From: JABDGZ01 sp964487685
Lineage (GTDB): Bacteria; Omnitrophota; Gorgyraeia; Zapsychrales; Fredricksoniimonadaceae
Direction: 5' to 3'
Length of the DNA: 14,795 nt
Assembly (NCBI GenBank): GCA_964487685.1
Contig: CAZASA010000056.1
Coordinates: 1-14,795, forward strand
The translations under genes were made by a program, and so were the position numbers. The notes beneath the pieces are model-generated. The model worked only from the letters and a program-made list of their open reading frames with translations, searched no databases and was not told where the DNA came from. The first letter of the stretch is position 1. Every line of letters begins with the position of its first letter. Of the stretch, positions 7,884 through 14,795 are shown in pieces.

Positions 7884-8648
7884 ATGGGGCACGGATCTAA
7901 AATTCTAGTCATTGATGATGAAGAAGACCTGCGTGAAAATCTTAAATATGTCCTTGAAATGAAGGGCTTCGTGGTCCAGTTAGCTGAGGATGGCGTCAAA
8001 GGCCTGAAGGTCCTTGAGACTTTCACTCCGGATTTGATCATCCTTGACCTTAATATGCCCAATATGGGCGGGATCGAATTTTATCAAAAGATCTGCGAAG
8101 GAGAACTTCCCAAATATCCGGTATTTGTCCTGACAGCCAGGGTCAATATGGAGAAATTTTTCAAAGATTTCAATGTCAATGGGTTTATGTCCAAGCCTTT
8201 TGAGATCAATGAACTATTAGAGGAAATCAGTTATATTATCAATAAAAGTTCGGTAAAAAGCTCAACTGAAAATCTTATTTCCACTAAAGTTTTCATCGTT
8301 GAGAACGATGAACGGGTTTCCGCCAAGATCTCAGTGGCCCTTTTGGACCAAGGGTTCACGGTCAATCTGGCCCATCGGGGGACGGAGGCCATTGAACGTA
8401 TTACAAAAAGTGCTCCGGATGTTGTCTGTGTCAATATGAACCTCCCTGACATAGCCGGTGAGATCGTCATCCAGAAATTAAAGCATATGGCCAAAACATC
8501 AGGGATAAGGTCATTATTGTACGCGTATAGCGTTGGGCTGGATGAAGAGATCACTACAAAGATCAAAAGTAAGGAAGGTATCGATAAATTTGTTGAAGTA
8601 AAGACTGAAAAGGACTTGATCGATGGGATCAATGACCTTTTAAGGTAA
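7884..8648 (+). CDS. Stand-alone protein of two receiver domains, second degenerate
   Basis: 254 residues, cytoplasmic. The first receiver (about 5-118) is canonical: acidic D11-D12, phospho-acceptor D55 in LIILDLNMP, T84 and K104 (MSKPF). The second (about 132-254) starts VFIVENDERV, so the acidic pair is altered, and its phospho-acceptor position reads VCVNMNLPD with N184 in place of Asp. The second domain therefore should not be phosphorylated in the usual way and probably acts as a constitutive or protein-binding domain (inference). The gene follows the hybrid kinase by 16 bases with an excellent AGGAGG. No DNA-binding, GGDEF, HPt or other effector is attached. It may be a phosphate sink, a single-domain-type messenger, or an adaptor for a partner elsewhere. 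Confidence 0.9.
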   Translation: MGHGSKILVIDDEEDLRENLKYVLEMKGFVVQLAEDGVKGLKVLETFTPDLIILDLNMPNMGGIEFYQKICEGELPKYPVFVLTARVNMEKFFKDFNVNGFMSKPFEINELLEEISYIINKSSVKSSTENLISTKVFIVENDERVSAKISVALLDQGFTVNLAHRGTEAIERITKSAPDVVCVNMNLPDIAGEIVIQKLKHMAKTSGIRSLLYAYSVGLDEEITTKIKSKEGIDKFVEVKTEKDLIDGINDLLR

Positions 8649-8672
8649 TTGTGTTACTTTTTTTTGTTTTTT
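8635..8672 (+). terminator. Weak terminator candidate after the sensor operon
   Basis: ACCTT/AAGGT (8635-8646) overlaps the stop codon and is followed within about ten bases by long T tracts (about 8657-8672). The stem is only five pairs with a two-base loop, so termination may be partial and opgG could still receive read-through. Confidence 0.25.
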
Positions 8673-8698
8673 GATATAGAATAATTGCTATTTATTTT
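8671..8698 (+). promoter_or_regulatory. Possible sigma70-type promoter for opgGH
   Basis: TTGATA (8671-8676) and TATTTT (8693-8698) are separated by 16 bases, in the 74-base spacer before opgG. The -35 is good and the -10 is poor, so this is only a candidate. Confidence 0.25.
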
Positions 8699-8722
8699 AC
8701 TCGGAGTGGCCGCTTTTGTGTC

Positions 8723-10309
8723 ATGATGAATTTTATGGTTGGGTTTGATCAACGAACCAAATGTGGTTCATATAAGTTTTTCGTACTGTTTTGCTGTCTT
8801 TTTTCGTTCGGACTGCCCTTTGCGGATGCCGCTGTAAAAGATGGATGGGCGTTGCGTGTGCAGTTTCGGGATGTGATCGCCAAGGCCCAGTCTCTATCAA
8901 TGACTCCTTACCAGGAGCCCGGCAAGGACCTTCCTGATGTACTTAAAAAAATGGAGTATGACCAATGGCGAGGTATCCGTTTTAAGCCTAGCCGAAGCCT
9001 TTGGCTGGGGGAGCATTTTTCCGTCCAGTTCTTCCATCCGGGATTTCTTTATCAGCACCCTGTGACCATCCATTATATCGACCAATACGGCACGCATCAA
9101 TTTCCCTTCTCGATCGATCTTTTCGAATATGCCAACAATAATTTAAAAGGCCATCTTCCTGAAGATTATGGTTTTGCCGGTTTTCGCGTCCACTATCCGT
9201 TGAACACACCTAAATATGCCGATGAACTGATCGCATTCCTGGGGGCCAGTTATTTTAGGGCTTTGGGCAAGAACATGAACTACGGGATGTCGGCAAGGGG
9301 CCTAGCCGTGGATACGGCAGAGGATACCGGTGAAGAGTTCCCTATCTTTCGTGAATTTTGGATCGTGCATCCTGTTTCCCATGCCAAAAGCATCAAGGTT
9401 TATGCCCTTCTTGACAGCAGCAGTCTAAGCGGTGCTTATGAATTTACGATCGTGCCTGGGGATGAGACAGTGGTTAAGGTCAAATGCGAGCTTTTTATCC
9501 GCCAACATATCAAGAAAATAGAGATAGCACCTTTAAGTTCCATGTTTTTTTATGGGGAAAATTCCGCGCCAAAAAGTGAAGTGGATTTTCGTCCCGAGGT
9601 CCATGATTCTGACGGCTTGGCTGTGAATGCGCGTTCAGGAGAATGGATATGGCATCCGTTGATCAACCCATCCAGGCTTTTGATCAATGCTTTCAGCGGT
9701 GATCAGCCTTTTGGATTTGGCCTTTTACAGCGGGATACGAACTTTGACCATTATCAGGACTTGGAAACCCGTTATGACCTCAGGCCAAGTGTATGGATCA
9801 CCCCCAAAGGCGAATGGGGCAAGGGCCACTTGGAATTGGTCCAAATACCGACGGACAATGAATATAACGATAATATTGTGGCCTATTGGGTCCCTGAACG
9901 GTCTTTTGAGCGTGGCGATAGGGTCAATTATGCTTATTCGCTTAACTGGTATTTAGTCAACCATCCGCATTCAGACAAAGGCTTTGTGGCAGCGACCAGG
10001 ATCGTTAAAAGACCCAACGAAGTGATGTTTATCGTTGATTTTATTGGCGACGAATTTAAAGCCACCCTTAAGGACATGTCGCTTGTTCCTGATGTTTGGG
10101 TTGGACAAGGGGCGCACATTACTGATACGCAATTATTCAAAAATTCTGCCACCGATGGATGGAGACTTGTGCTTCATGTTCAATTAGACGCCATCCAACC
10201 TATGACATTGAGATTAACAGACCAAAAACCTGCCATCGAACTCCGGGCTTTTCTCAAAAACAAGATCTCTGCTGTGACGGAGACGTGGAGTTATACCTAT
10301 CTTCCATGA
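8723..10309 (+). CDS. opgG: OpgG (MdoG) periplasmic glucan biosynthesis protein
   Basis: 528 residues, close to the roughly 510 of E. coli OpgG. The N-terminus is a signal peptide with core FFVLFCCLFSFGLPF and likely cleavage near ADA (residue 36). The mature protein begins with the family pattern: YDQWRGIRFKP near residue 75, then FFHPGFLY, a GFAGFRVHYPLN block, FLGASYFRA, and later FPIFREFWI, WIWHPLINP, FGFGLLQRDTNFDHYQDLE and YWVPE. These are hallmarks of OpgG/OpgD proteins, which shape the beta-1,2-linked osmoregulated periplasmic glucan backbone and are now linked to glycoside hydrolase family GH186. The start is one of several nearby ATGs (8723, 8726, 8735) with only a distant GGAG. The gene overlaps opgH by an ATGA, showing translational coupling. 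Confidence 0.93.
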   Translation: MMNFMVGFDQRTKCGSYKFFVLFCCLFSFGLPFADAAVKDGWALRVQFRDVIAKAQSLSMTPYQEPGKDLPDVLKKMEYDQWRGIRFKPSRSLWLGEHFSVQFFHPGFLYQHPVTIHYIDQYGTHQFPFSIDLFEYANNNLKGHLPEDYGFAGFRVHYPLNTPKYADELIAFLGASYFRALGKNMNYGMSARGLAVDTAEDTGEEFPIFREFWIVHPVSHAKSIKVYALLDSSSLSGAYEFTIVPGDETVVKVKCELFIRQHIKKIEIAPLSSMFFYGENSAPKSEVDFRPEVHDSDGLAVNARSGEWIWHPLINPSRLLINAFSGDQPFGFGLLQRDTNFDHYQDLETRYDLRPSVWITPKGEWGKGHLELVQIPTDNEYNDNIVAYWVPERSFERGDRVNYAYSLNWYLVNHPHSDKGFVAATRIVKRPNEVMFIVDFIGDEFKATLKDMSLVPDVWVGQGAHITDTQLFKNSATDGWRLVLHVQLDAIQPMTLRLTDQKPAIELRAFLKNKISAVTETWSYTYLP

Positions 10310-12165
10310 TCAATCGCCTTAAACAACCACCCATCACGCGTACCTCCATGGCACATCGGCAGCATATGCCTCACTCAGGGACGTTGAATGAGAAAAGGCG
10401 CAATAGATTATTGACGGCTCGTCGTTGTGTCTTTTTTATCTTGGTTGCCATTTCAACATATATTGCCGGTTCAACCTTTACCGTCATCCTCAACGCGGAT
10501 TCCCCCACACCATTGACGTGGACCATTATCAGTGTATTTTATTTTCTTTTCGGGTGGATCTCATTTAATTTTTGGACCGTTATATTCGGGTTTGTGTTTT
10601 CCCTGCGTAAGAAGGACGAAGAACTTCCATTACCGCAGGACACGGCGACGATCGCGAAGGAAACTCGTATTGCCCTGATCATGCCCATTTATAATGAAGA
10701 AATGGCAAGGATCTATTCGGCCTTGAGGGCGACCTATGAATCTCTTAAGGAAACAGGGCAGTTGGCAAATTTTGATATTTATATTCTAAGTGATTCGAAC
10801 CAGAATGATGCCATTTTGATGGAAGAAACGGCCTGGTCGGAACTATGCCGGGATGTAGATGGATTTGGCAGGATATTTTATCGGCGTAGAAAAGTTCGGA
10901 TACACAAGAAAAGCGGGAATGTGAGCGACTTTTGTCGTCGCTGGGGTAGTAATTATAAATACATGATCATTTTCGACGCGGACAGCCTGATGGAAGGGGA
11001 GCTTTTGGTGCGTATGGTCAATGTGATGGAAACCCGGGAGGATATCGGCATACTGCAAACGGCACCCATGGCCGCCAACCAGATCAGTCTTGTCTCTCGT
11101 TTACAGCAGTTCGCCAGCCATCTTTATGGTCCTTTGTTCTTTGCGGGATTACGTTTTTGGCAGTTGGATGAATCGGGGTATTGGGGGCATAATGCCATTG
11201 TCCGCATGGACCCATTCATGAAATATTGCGCCCTGCCGCATTTCTCAGGAAAGCCGCCTTTCGGCGGGGAGATCCTGAGCCATGATTTTGTCGAGGCAGC
11301 TTTGATGCGCAGGGCAGGCTGGGGAGTGTGGCTGGCCTATGAACTGGAGGGCAGTTATGAAGAATTGCCTCCAAGCCTATTCGAGGAATTGGAAAGGGAC
11401 AGGCGATGGTGTCAGGGGAATATCCAGCATCTGAGGTTGATGTTCCTTAAAGGTATCAGCTTTGGGTACCGGCTTCTATTCCTCAACGGGAATTTATTTT
11501 ATTTTTCTTCATTACTTTGGCTTATCCTTTTATTGCTGATGACGGTACATGCCATCGCTGATTTTTTTCATACCGTGGTATATTTTTCAGCGGAACCTTC
11601 TCTTTTTCCCCATTGGCCGGTGCAATACCGTGATCTATCTATTCACCTGTTAATGGTCACAACCATGTTCCTTCTAGTCCCCAAATTTTTAAGTGTTTTA
11701 TTGATCTCTTTGTCACCGCAGAAGATGGCCAGATTCGGCGGTTTGATGCGATTAACGGTCAGTGTTTTGCTGGAGACGGTCTTTTCTATCCTTTTGGCGC
11801 CGCTTAGGATGATCTTCCATGCCTGGTATGTCATCCTTAACTTGCTTGGGCCCAAACTTATTTGGAACACCCAATTCCGCCGCTCCAAGAAGATCTCTTT
11901 TTCCAAGGCATTCAGGGCATATTGGCCGGGGATGCTGGGCGCAGTGGCCTGGTCTGTTATCGCTTTTGAGGTTAATAAAACATTGTTTTGGTGGGTGTCA
12001 GCCATTGTATTGCCGCTGATCTTTGCCGTACCGATCTCCGTGGTCTTCAGTAATCCTGCACTGGGATTATTTTTTCGGGAGCATGGACTTTTTTTGACCC
12101 CCGTTGAGACAGCTCCTTCCAAGATTTTGCGCAGTTACCATAAATATTTTATGAATCTAAAATAA
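10306..12165 (+). CDS. opgH: OpgH (MdoH) glucan glucosyltransferase, short form
   Basis: Family-2 membrane glucosyltransferase that polymerises UDP-glucose into the periplasmic glucan backbone. I chose the ATG at 10306 because it overlaps the opgG stop as ATGA. An open frame continues upstream to 10159, but that part lies antiphase inside opgG and has no OpgH character. This gives 619 residues. Seen: two N-terminal TM segments (about 40-62 and 72-100), the GT2 domain with MPIYNEE, ILSDS (D163), the metal-binding FDADS (D224-D226), ILSHDFVEA (D327) and the acceptor-site RDRRWCQGN (364-371), then C-terminal TM helices. E. coli OpgH is about 847 residues; most of the missing length is the N-terminal cytoplasmic region, which in E. 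coli is linked to FtsZ inhibition, so that moonlighting role is unlikely here (inference). Confidence 0.93.
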   Translation: MINRLKQPPITRTSMAHRQHMPHSGTLNEKRRNRLLTARRCVFFILVAISTYIAGSTFTVILNADSPTPLTWTIISVFYFLFGWISFNFWTVIFGFVFSLRKKDEELPLPQDTATIAKETRIALIMPIYNEEMARIYSALRATYESLKETGQLANFDIYILSDSNQNDAILMEETAWSELCRDVDGFGRIFYRRRKVRIHKKSGNVSDFCRRWGSNYKYMIIFDADSLMEGELLVRMVNVMETREDIGILQTAPMAANQISLVSRLQQFASHLYGPLFFAGLRFWQLDESGYWGHNAIVRMDPFMKYCALPHFSGKPPFGGEILSHDFVEAALMRRAGWGVWLAYELEGSYEELPPSLFEELERDRRWCQGNIQHLRLMFLKGISFGYRLLFLNGNLFYFSSLLWLILLLLMTVHAIADFFHTVVYFSAEPSLFPHWPVQYRDLSIHLLMVTTMFLLVPKFLSVLLISLSPQKMARFGGLMRLTVSVLLETVFSILLAPLRMIFHAWYVILNLLGPKLIWNTQFRRSKKISFSKAFRAYWPGMLGAVAWSVIAFEVNKTLFWWVSAIVLPLIFAVPISVVFSNPALGLFFREHGLFLTPVETAPSKILRSYHKYFMNLK

Positions 12166-12176
12166 AGAAGGGATAA

Positions 12177-12848
12177 ATGAGCGGAAAAAAAGTCTTGATC
12201 ATCTTAGGATTAGGCTTGATTTTTTTTACGTTCTTTTTTCTTTCTTACAGGAATACCCGGGAACTAAATGATCAAAAAGCGGTGACCTACAGGTTTTTCA
12301 ATGATTACCTGACTTGTCTCAAGATCTTAAAAGGCTCCCAAGATGTTTTTCAGGAATTAAGTTCATTGCCCCCTTTGCCTGATCTATCATCAGAAAATGC
12401 TTTAAAATTAAGGAAAGATTTAAAAATTGCACGGTATAATGTCATGAAGATCGACCTTATCCTGAAAATTTACGATCATTCATCAGTGCCTTTAATAGCC
12501 TATTTCACAAGGGATTTTTCCAGTGCGGTGGGTTTGGATCAATTCGGCGGTAAGAGAGATTTTAAAGATATTAACATGGCAAACCTGGTAATGATGACAG
12601 ATGGGATCACCCAGGTCCTGTTAGACCAAACATTAGACCAACAAGGCCGTCAATATCTTGCTATAAGCCAAGTTCAACGTAAAAGATTGAACTTTAAACT
12701 TTGCTCTATCCTTGATTCACCGTTGAATGCATGTGACCAAAGATCCCTTGATTCAAAAGGAAAAATATCCATCGATGGAAGCGTTTCATTCATCTATGAC
12801 CTTTTAAATGATCAAGGACACAGGACAATAGATGAAAAAGTTTCTTAG
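12177..12848 (+). CDS. Unrecognised membrane-anchored protein
   Basis: 223 residues with no family I can name. Residues 5-23 form one hydrophobic segment (VLIILGLGLIFFTFFFLSY) after a short basic start, so the protein is probably anchored with the rest in the periplasm. The remainder is mostly helical in appearance, with two cysteines (C176 and C185 region) near the C-terminus that could form a disulfide. It follows opgH by 11 bases with a GAAGGGA ribosome site, and its 3' end overlaps the next gene by 17 bases. The position suggests a role linked to periplasmic glucan, such as substituent transfer, export or assembly, but nothing in the sequence shows a catalytic motif. No enzyme class is proposed. 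Confidence 0.8.
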   Translation: MSGKKVLIILGLGLIFFTFFFLSYRNTRELNDQKAVTYRFFNDYLTCLKILKGSQDVFQELSSLPPLPDLSSENALKLRKDLKIARYNVMKIDLILKIYDHSSVPLIAYFTRDFSSAVGLDQFGGKRDFKDINMANLVMMTDGITQVLLDQTLDQQGRQYLAISQVQRKRLNFKLCSILDSPLNACDQRSLDSKGKISIDGSVSFIYDLLNDQGHRTIDEKVS

Positions 12849-13524
12849 TTTGGCTGCGATCGTCCTTTTTTCCATAGTAAATTCTTATGGTGCAAGTGCG
12901 CCCTGGGAATTAAAGGAGGACCATTATTTTCTTTCTAAAGATACGAAGGAATTTTTCTCGGCCCCCGGCGCCGGAAGCAATGCCTTTGCAAGCAAGTATT
13001 TATCTTACGATGGGACCGATTTTTTAGTCAGGGGGGCGGATAAATGGCAAGATTACGGGAGGCTCAACCTTGGCAATAATAATATGTTCCAGATTCCCAT
13101 CCGTTCTGGGATGAAGGTTGATGAGATACATCTTTTGGCCTCAGGGGATTACGGCAACAGCTATGATCACGATGCTTTGCTGCGTTTGTACGGTGCCAAT
13201 TATTATTACTCTGTTTTGACCGTGACCTTTGTTTTTCAGGATGGGACATATAAGATCCTTTCAGCCCCGCTATTTTGGGATTGGTTCCATCTGCCTTCTG
13301 TCGGCTGGACCAAAGCAGGGGTTACAAGTAAAGCCGTCGGTGCAAACCCTGTCCGTCGGGACTGTACCATGTATCACATAAGTTTCGTTAATCCCAAGCC
13401 GTCAGTGCCCCTTAAGGATATTTTGGTTTCGGACAGCTGGGTGAGCGACAAGCCTTTTTCTGATGTTTTTGCTTTGACGATTAAGTCTTCAGACACCATG
13501 CAGGCCATTGCCCGAAAGGATTAA
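12832..13524 (+). CDS. Exported beta-rich protein, carbohydrate-binding-like
   Basis: 230 residues. Residues 1-20 form a signal peptide (MKK, then FLSLAAIVLFSIV), with cleavage near SYG or ASA. The mature part is rich in aromatic and alternating hydrophobic residues, typical of a beta-sandwich. MFQIPIRSGMKVDEIHLLAS, followed by YYSVLTVTFVFQDGTYK, resembles galactose-binding-like or CBM folds attached to glycoside hydrolases. That is pattern resemblance only, with no catalytic residues identified. The start ATG lies inside the end of the upstream gene (17-base overlap, different frame) behind an AGGA, so the pair is translationally coupled. Its place after opgGH suggests that it binds or modifies periplasmic glucan or another envelope polymer. 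Confidence 0.8.
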   Translation: MKKFLSLAAIVLFSIVNSYGASAPWELKEDHYFLSKDTKEFFSAPGAGSNAFASKYLSYDGTDFLVRGADKWQDYGRLNLGNNNMFQIPIRSGMKVDEIHLLASGDYGNSYDHDALLRLYGANYYYSVLTVTFVFQDGTYKILSAPLFWDWFHLPSVGWTKAGVTSKAVGANPVRRDCTMYHISFVNPKPSVPLKDILVSDSWVSDKPFSDVFALTIKSSDTMQAIARKD

Positions 13525-13530
13525 GTATCC

Positions 13531-14382
13531 ATGGACCATGCCATATTATTGATCTCTTGCTTTGACCAAAAAGGCATCACGGCGACCGTCACGAATTTTA
13601 TTTTCCAGAACCAGGGGAATATCATCCACGCTGACCAGCACATCGATGGGCAGAGCAATACATTCTTTATGCGCGTTGAATGGTCCCTGGACGGTTTTAA
13701 ATTAAATCGCGGCGAGATCGAGCCGGCATTCTCAGCCATTGCCAAGCAGTTTAATATGACATGGGAATTTTCCTATACAGACCAAAAAACACGCGTGGCC
13801 GTCTTTGTGGGCAAGCATATGCATTGTTTGTATGATCTTTTATACCGTCATAAGACAGGACAGCTCAACGGTGACATTGTGCTTTTGGTGAGCAATCATC
13901 GTGAGGCCGCGCAAGCCGCGCAGGAATTCAATATCAAGTTTGCCGAATTCAACGTCGAGCAACATAATAAAACCCAACAGGAGCAAAAAGAGCTGGACCT
14001 CTTGAAGGGCCATCAGATCGACCTTATCGTCCTGGCCCGCTACCACCAGATCCTGAGCAGGCAATTCGTAGACCAATATCCCATGAAGATCATTAATATC
14101 CATCACTCATTCCTGCCTGCCTTTGCCGGGAGCAATCCGTATTTGCAGGCCTTTGAAAAAGGCGTCAAGGTCATTGGCGCCACCAGCCATTATGTGACCG
14201 AAGGCCTGGATGAAGGCCCTATCATCGCCCAGGACACAGTCCAGGTCAGCCACCGCGATTCGCTGGAAGACCTCAAACAAACAGGGGAAGACCTGGAAAA
14301 AGCTGTTTTGACCCGCGCTGTTCGCTGGCACTTGGATAAAAAGATCCTTTGCTACGGCAATAAAACAGTGGTCTTTGATTAG
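13531..14382 (+). CDS. purU: Formyltetrahydrofolate deformylase PurU
   Basis: 283 residues, typical for PurU (about 280). It hydrolyses 10-formyltetrahydrofolate to formate and tetrahydrofolate, balancing one-carbon pools and feeding formate to purine synthesis. Residues 1-80 form the ACT-like regulatory domain (ILLISCFDQKGITATVTNFI, then NIIHADQHID). Residues about 88-280 form the formyltransferase domain, with LVSNHR, LARYHQIL, the catalytic N189 and H191 in NIHHSFLPAF, and D227 in TEGLDEGPII. All three catalytic residues are present. It begins six bases after the upstream stop with AAGGA ten bases ahead, so it may be co-transcribed with the opg-associated genes although its metabolic role is unrelated. 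Confidence 0.95.
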   Translation: MDHAILLISCFDQKGITATVTNFIFQNQGNIIHADQHIDGQSNTFFMRVEWSLDGFKLNRGEIEPAFSAIAKQFNMTWEFSYTDQKTRVAVFVGKHMHCLYDLLYRHKTGQLNGDIVLLVSNHREAAQAAQEFNIKFAEFNVEQHNKTQQEQKELDLLKGHQIDLIVLARYHQILSRQFVDQYPMKIINIHHSFLPAFAGSNPYLQAFEKGVKVIGATSHYVTEGLDEGPIIAQDTVQVSHRDSLEDLKQTGEDLEKAVLTRAVRWHLDKKILCYGNKTVVFD

Positions 14383-14383
14383 G

Positions 14384-14795
14384 ATGCGTAACATCCTCCT
14401 TTTTTTGATCAAGAAAAGAAGAGAACTCATCGACCTAAAACAGGAGAGGGTAAGATTATTCCAATTTTGTTCAAAGCACTTCCACGCAGATGCGGCCGGC
14501 CTCTATTCTCAATATTTAAATTCTGAATTTTACCGTTGGTATCAATCCAGGCTTTCTTTGCTTCGCCAGTCACATGGCACCAAAGGTGTATCAAGCAAAT
14601 TTGATCTGGAAGTTTTATATTTACTTATTCGGGTATTAAAACCACGGGTTGTTGTTGAGACTGGCGTTTTATACGGAGCTTCCAGTTCTTTTATATTGGA
14701 AGCTTTGCATGAGAACGGTATCGGTAAATTATACAGTATTGACCTGCCTTCTGTTAAAAATGATCCGGGGAAGGATTTTTTAGTCAGGGAGGCGG
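14384..14795 (+). CDS. Class I SAM-dependent methyltransferase, 5' part only
   Basis: The frame opens one base after the purU stop and runs off the window end, so only about 137 residues are seen. The first 70 residues are a charged helical region. They are followed by the SAM-binding motif I region VVVETGVLYGASSSFILEAL and then the acidic strand end LYSIDLP. This is typical of Methyltransf_24-like enzymes, often found with polysaccharide or lipid modification genes. The tight spacing, with a poor ribosome site (TAGGA overlapping the purU stop), suggests translational coupling. Substrate unknown. Confidence 0.75.
   Translation, partial: MRNILLFLIKKRRELIDLKQERVRLFQFCSKHFHADAAGLYSQYLNSEFYRWYQSRLSLLRQSHGTKGVSSKFDLEVLYLLIRVLKPRVVVETGVLYGASSSFILEALHENGIGKLYSIDLPSVKNDPGKDFLVREA

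Noticed and set aside
10159..10305. N-terminal extension of OpgH
   Set aside because: It lies antiphase within the conserved opgG coding region, and the ATGA overlap at 10306 is a typical coupled start.

Overview
The window reads as a bacterial chromosome segment with moderate, slightly AT-leaning composition. Every well-supported gene lies on the + strand. The gene mix (osmoregulated periplasmic glucan genes, a very large multi-sensor hybrid kinase, a GT-C glycosyltransferase and PurU) and the protein style suggest a Gram-negative diderm. Candidatus Omnitrophota or another environmental lineage outside the well-studied Proteobacteria is my best guess, held only at low to moderate confidence because there is no rRNA or other phylogenetic marker.

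Left part (1-2750): an accessory-looking region. It opens with two copies of a 35-bp direct repeat and a leader that can fold into a three-way junction. Next comes a gene for a protein with a putative helix-turn-helix, a coiled coil and Val-Lys-Val-Ala/Gln-Pro repeats. A strong terminator hairpin follows, then a tiny orphan helix-turn-helix ORF on the minus strand that may be a recombinase or transposase remnant. A polytopic membrane protein of the GT-C/PMT type closes this part, with a hairpin directly in front of its ribosome binding site.

Middle (2750-8648): a signalling module. A promoter-like, palindrome-containing spacer precedes three closely spaced genes: a periplasmic ABC-type substrate-binding protein without any transporter beside it, a 1275-residue hybrid histidine kinase (multi-TM N-terminus, Cache-like sensor, CHASE, PAS, HisKA, HATPase, REC), and a 254-residue protein of two receiver domains, the second lacking the phosphoacceptor Asp. 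No DNA-binding or enzymatic output domain is present, so the signal must leave by a partner encoded elsewhere or by protein-protein contacts.

Right part (8723-14795): opgG and opgH for glucan backbone synthesis, coupled by an ATGA overlap, then two unrecognised genes (a membrane-anchored protein and an exported beta-rich protein, overlapping by 17 bp). These run without a gap into purU (formyltetrahydrofolate deformylase) and a methyltransferase cut by the window end. The likeliest story is an envelope-glucan locus next to a sensor system reading a periplasmic ligand. The two unknown genes after opgH are the best candidates for undescribed glucan-modifying or glucan-binding functions.
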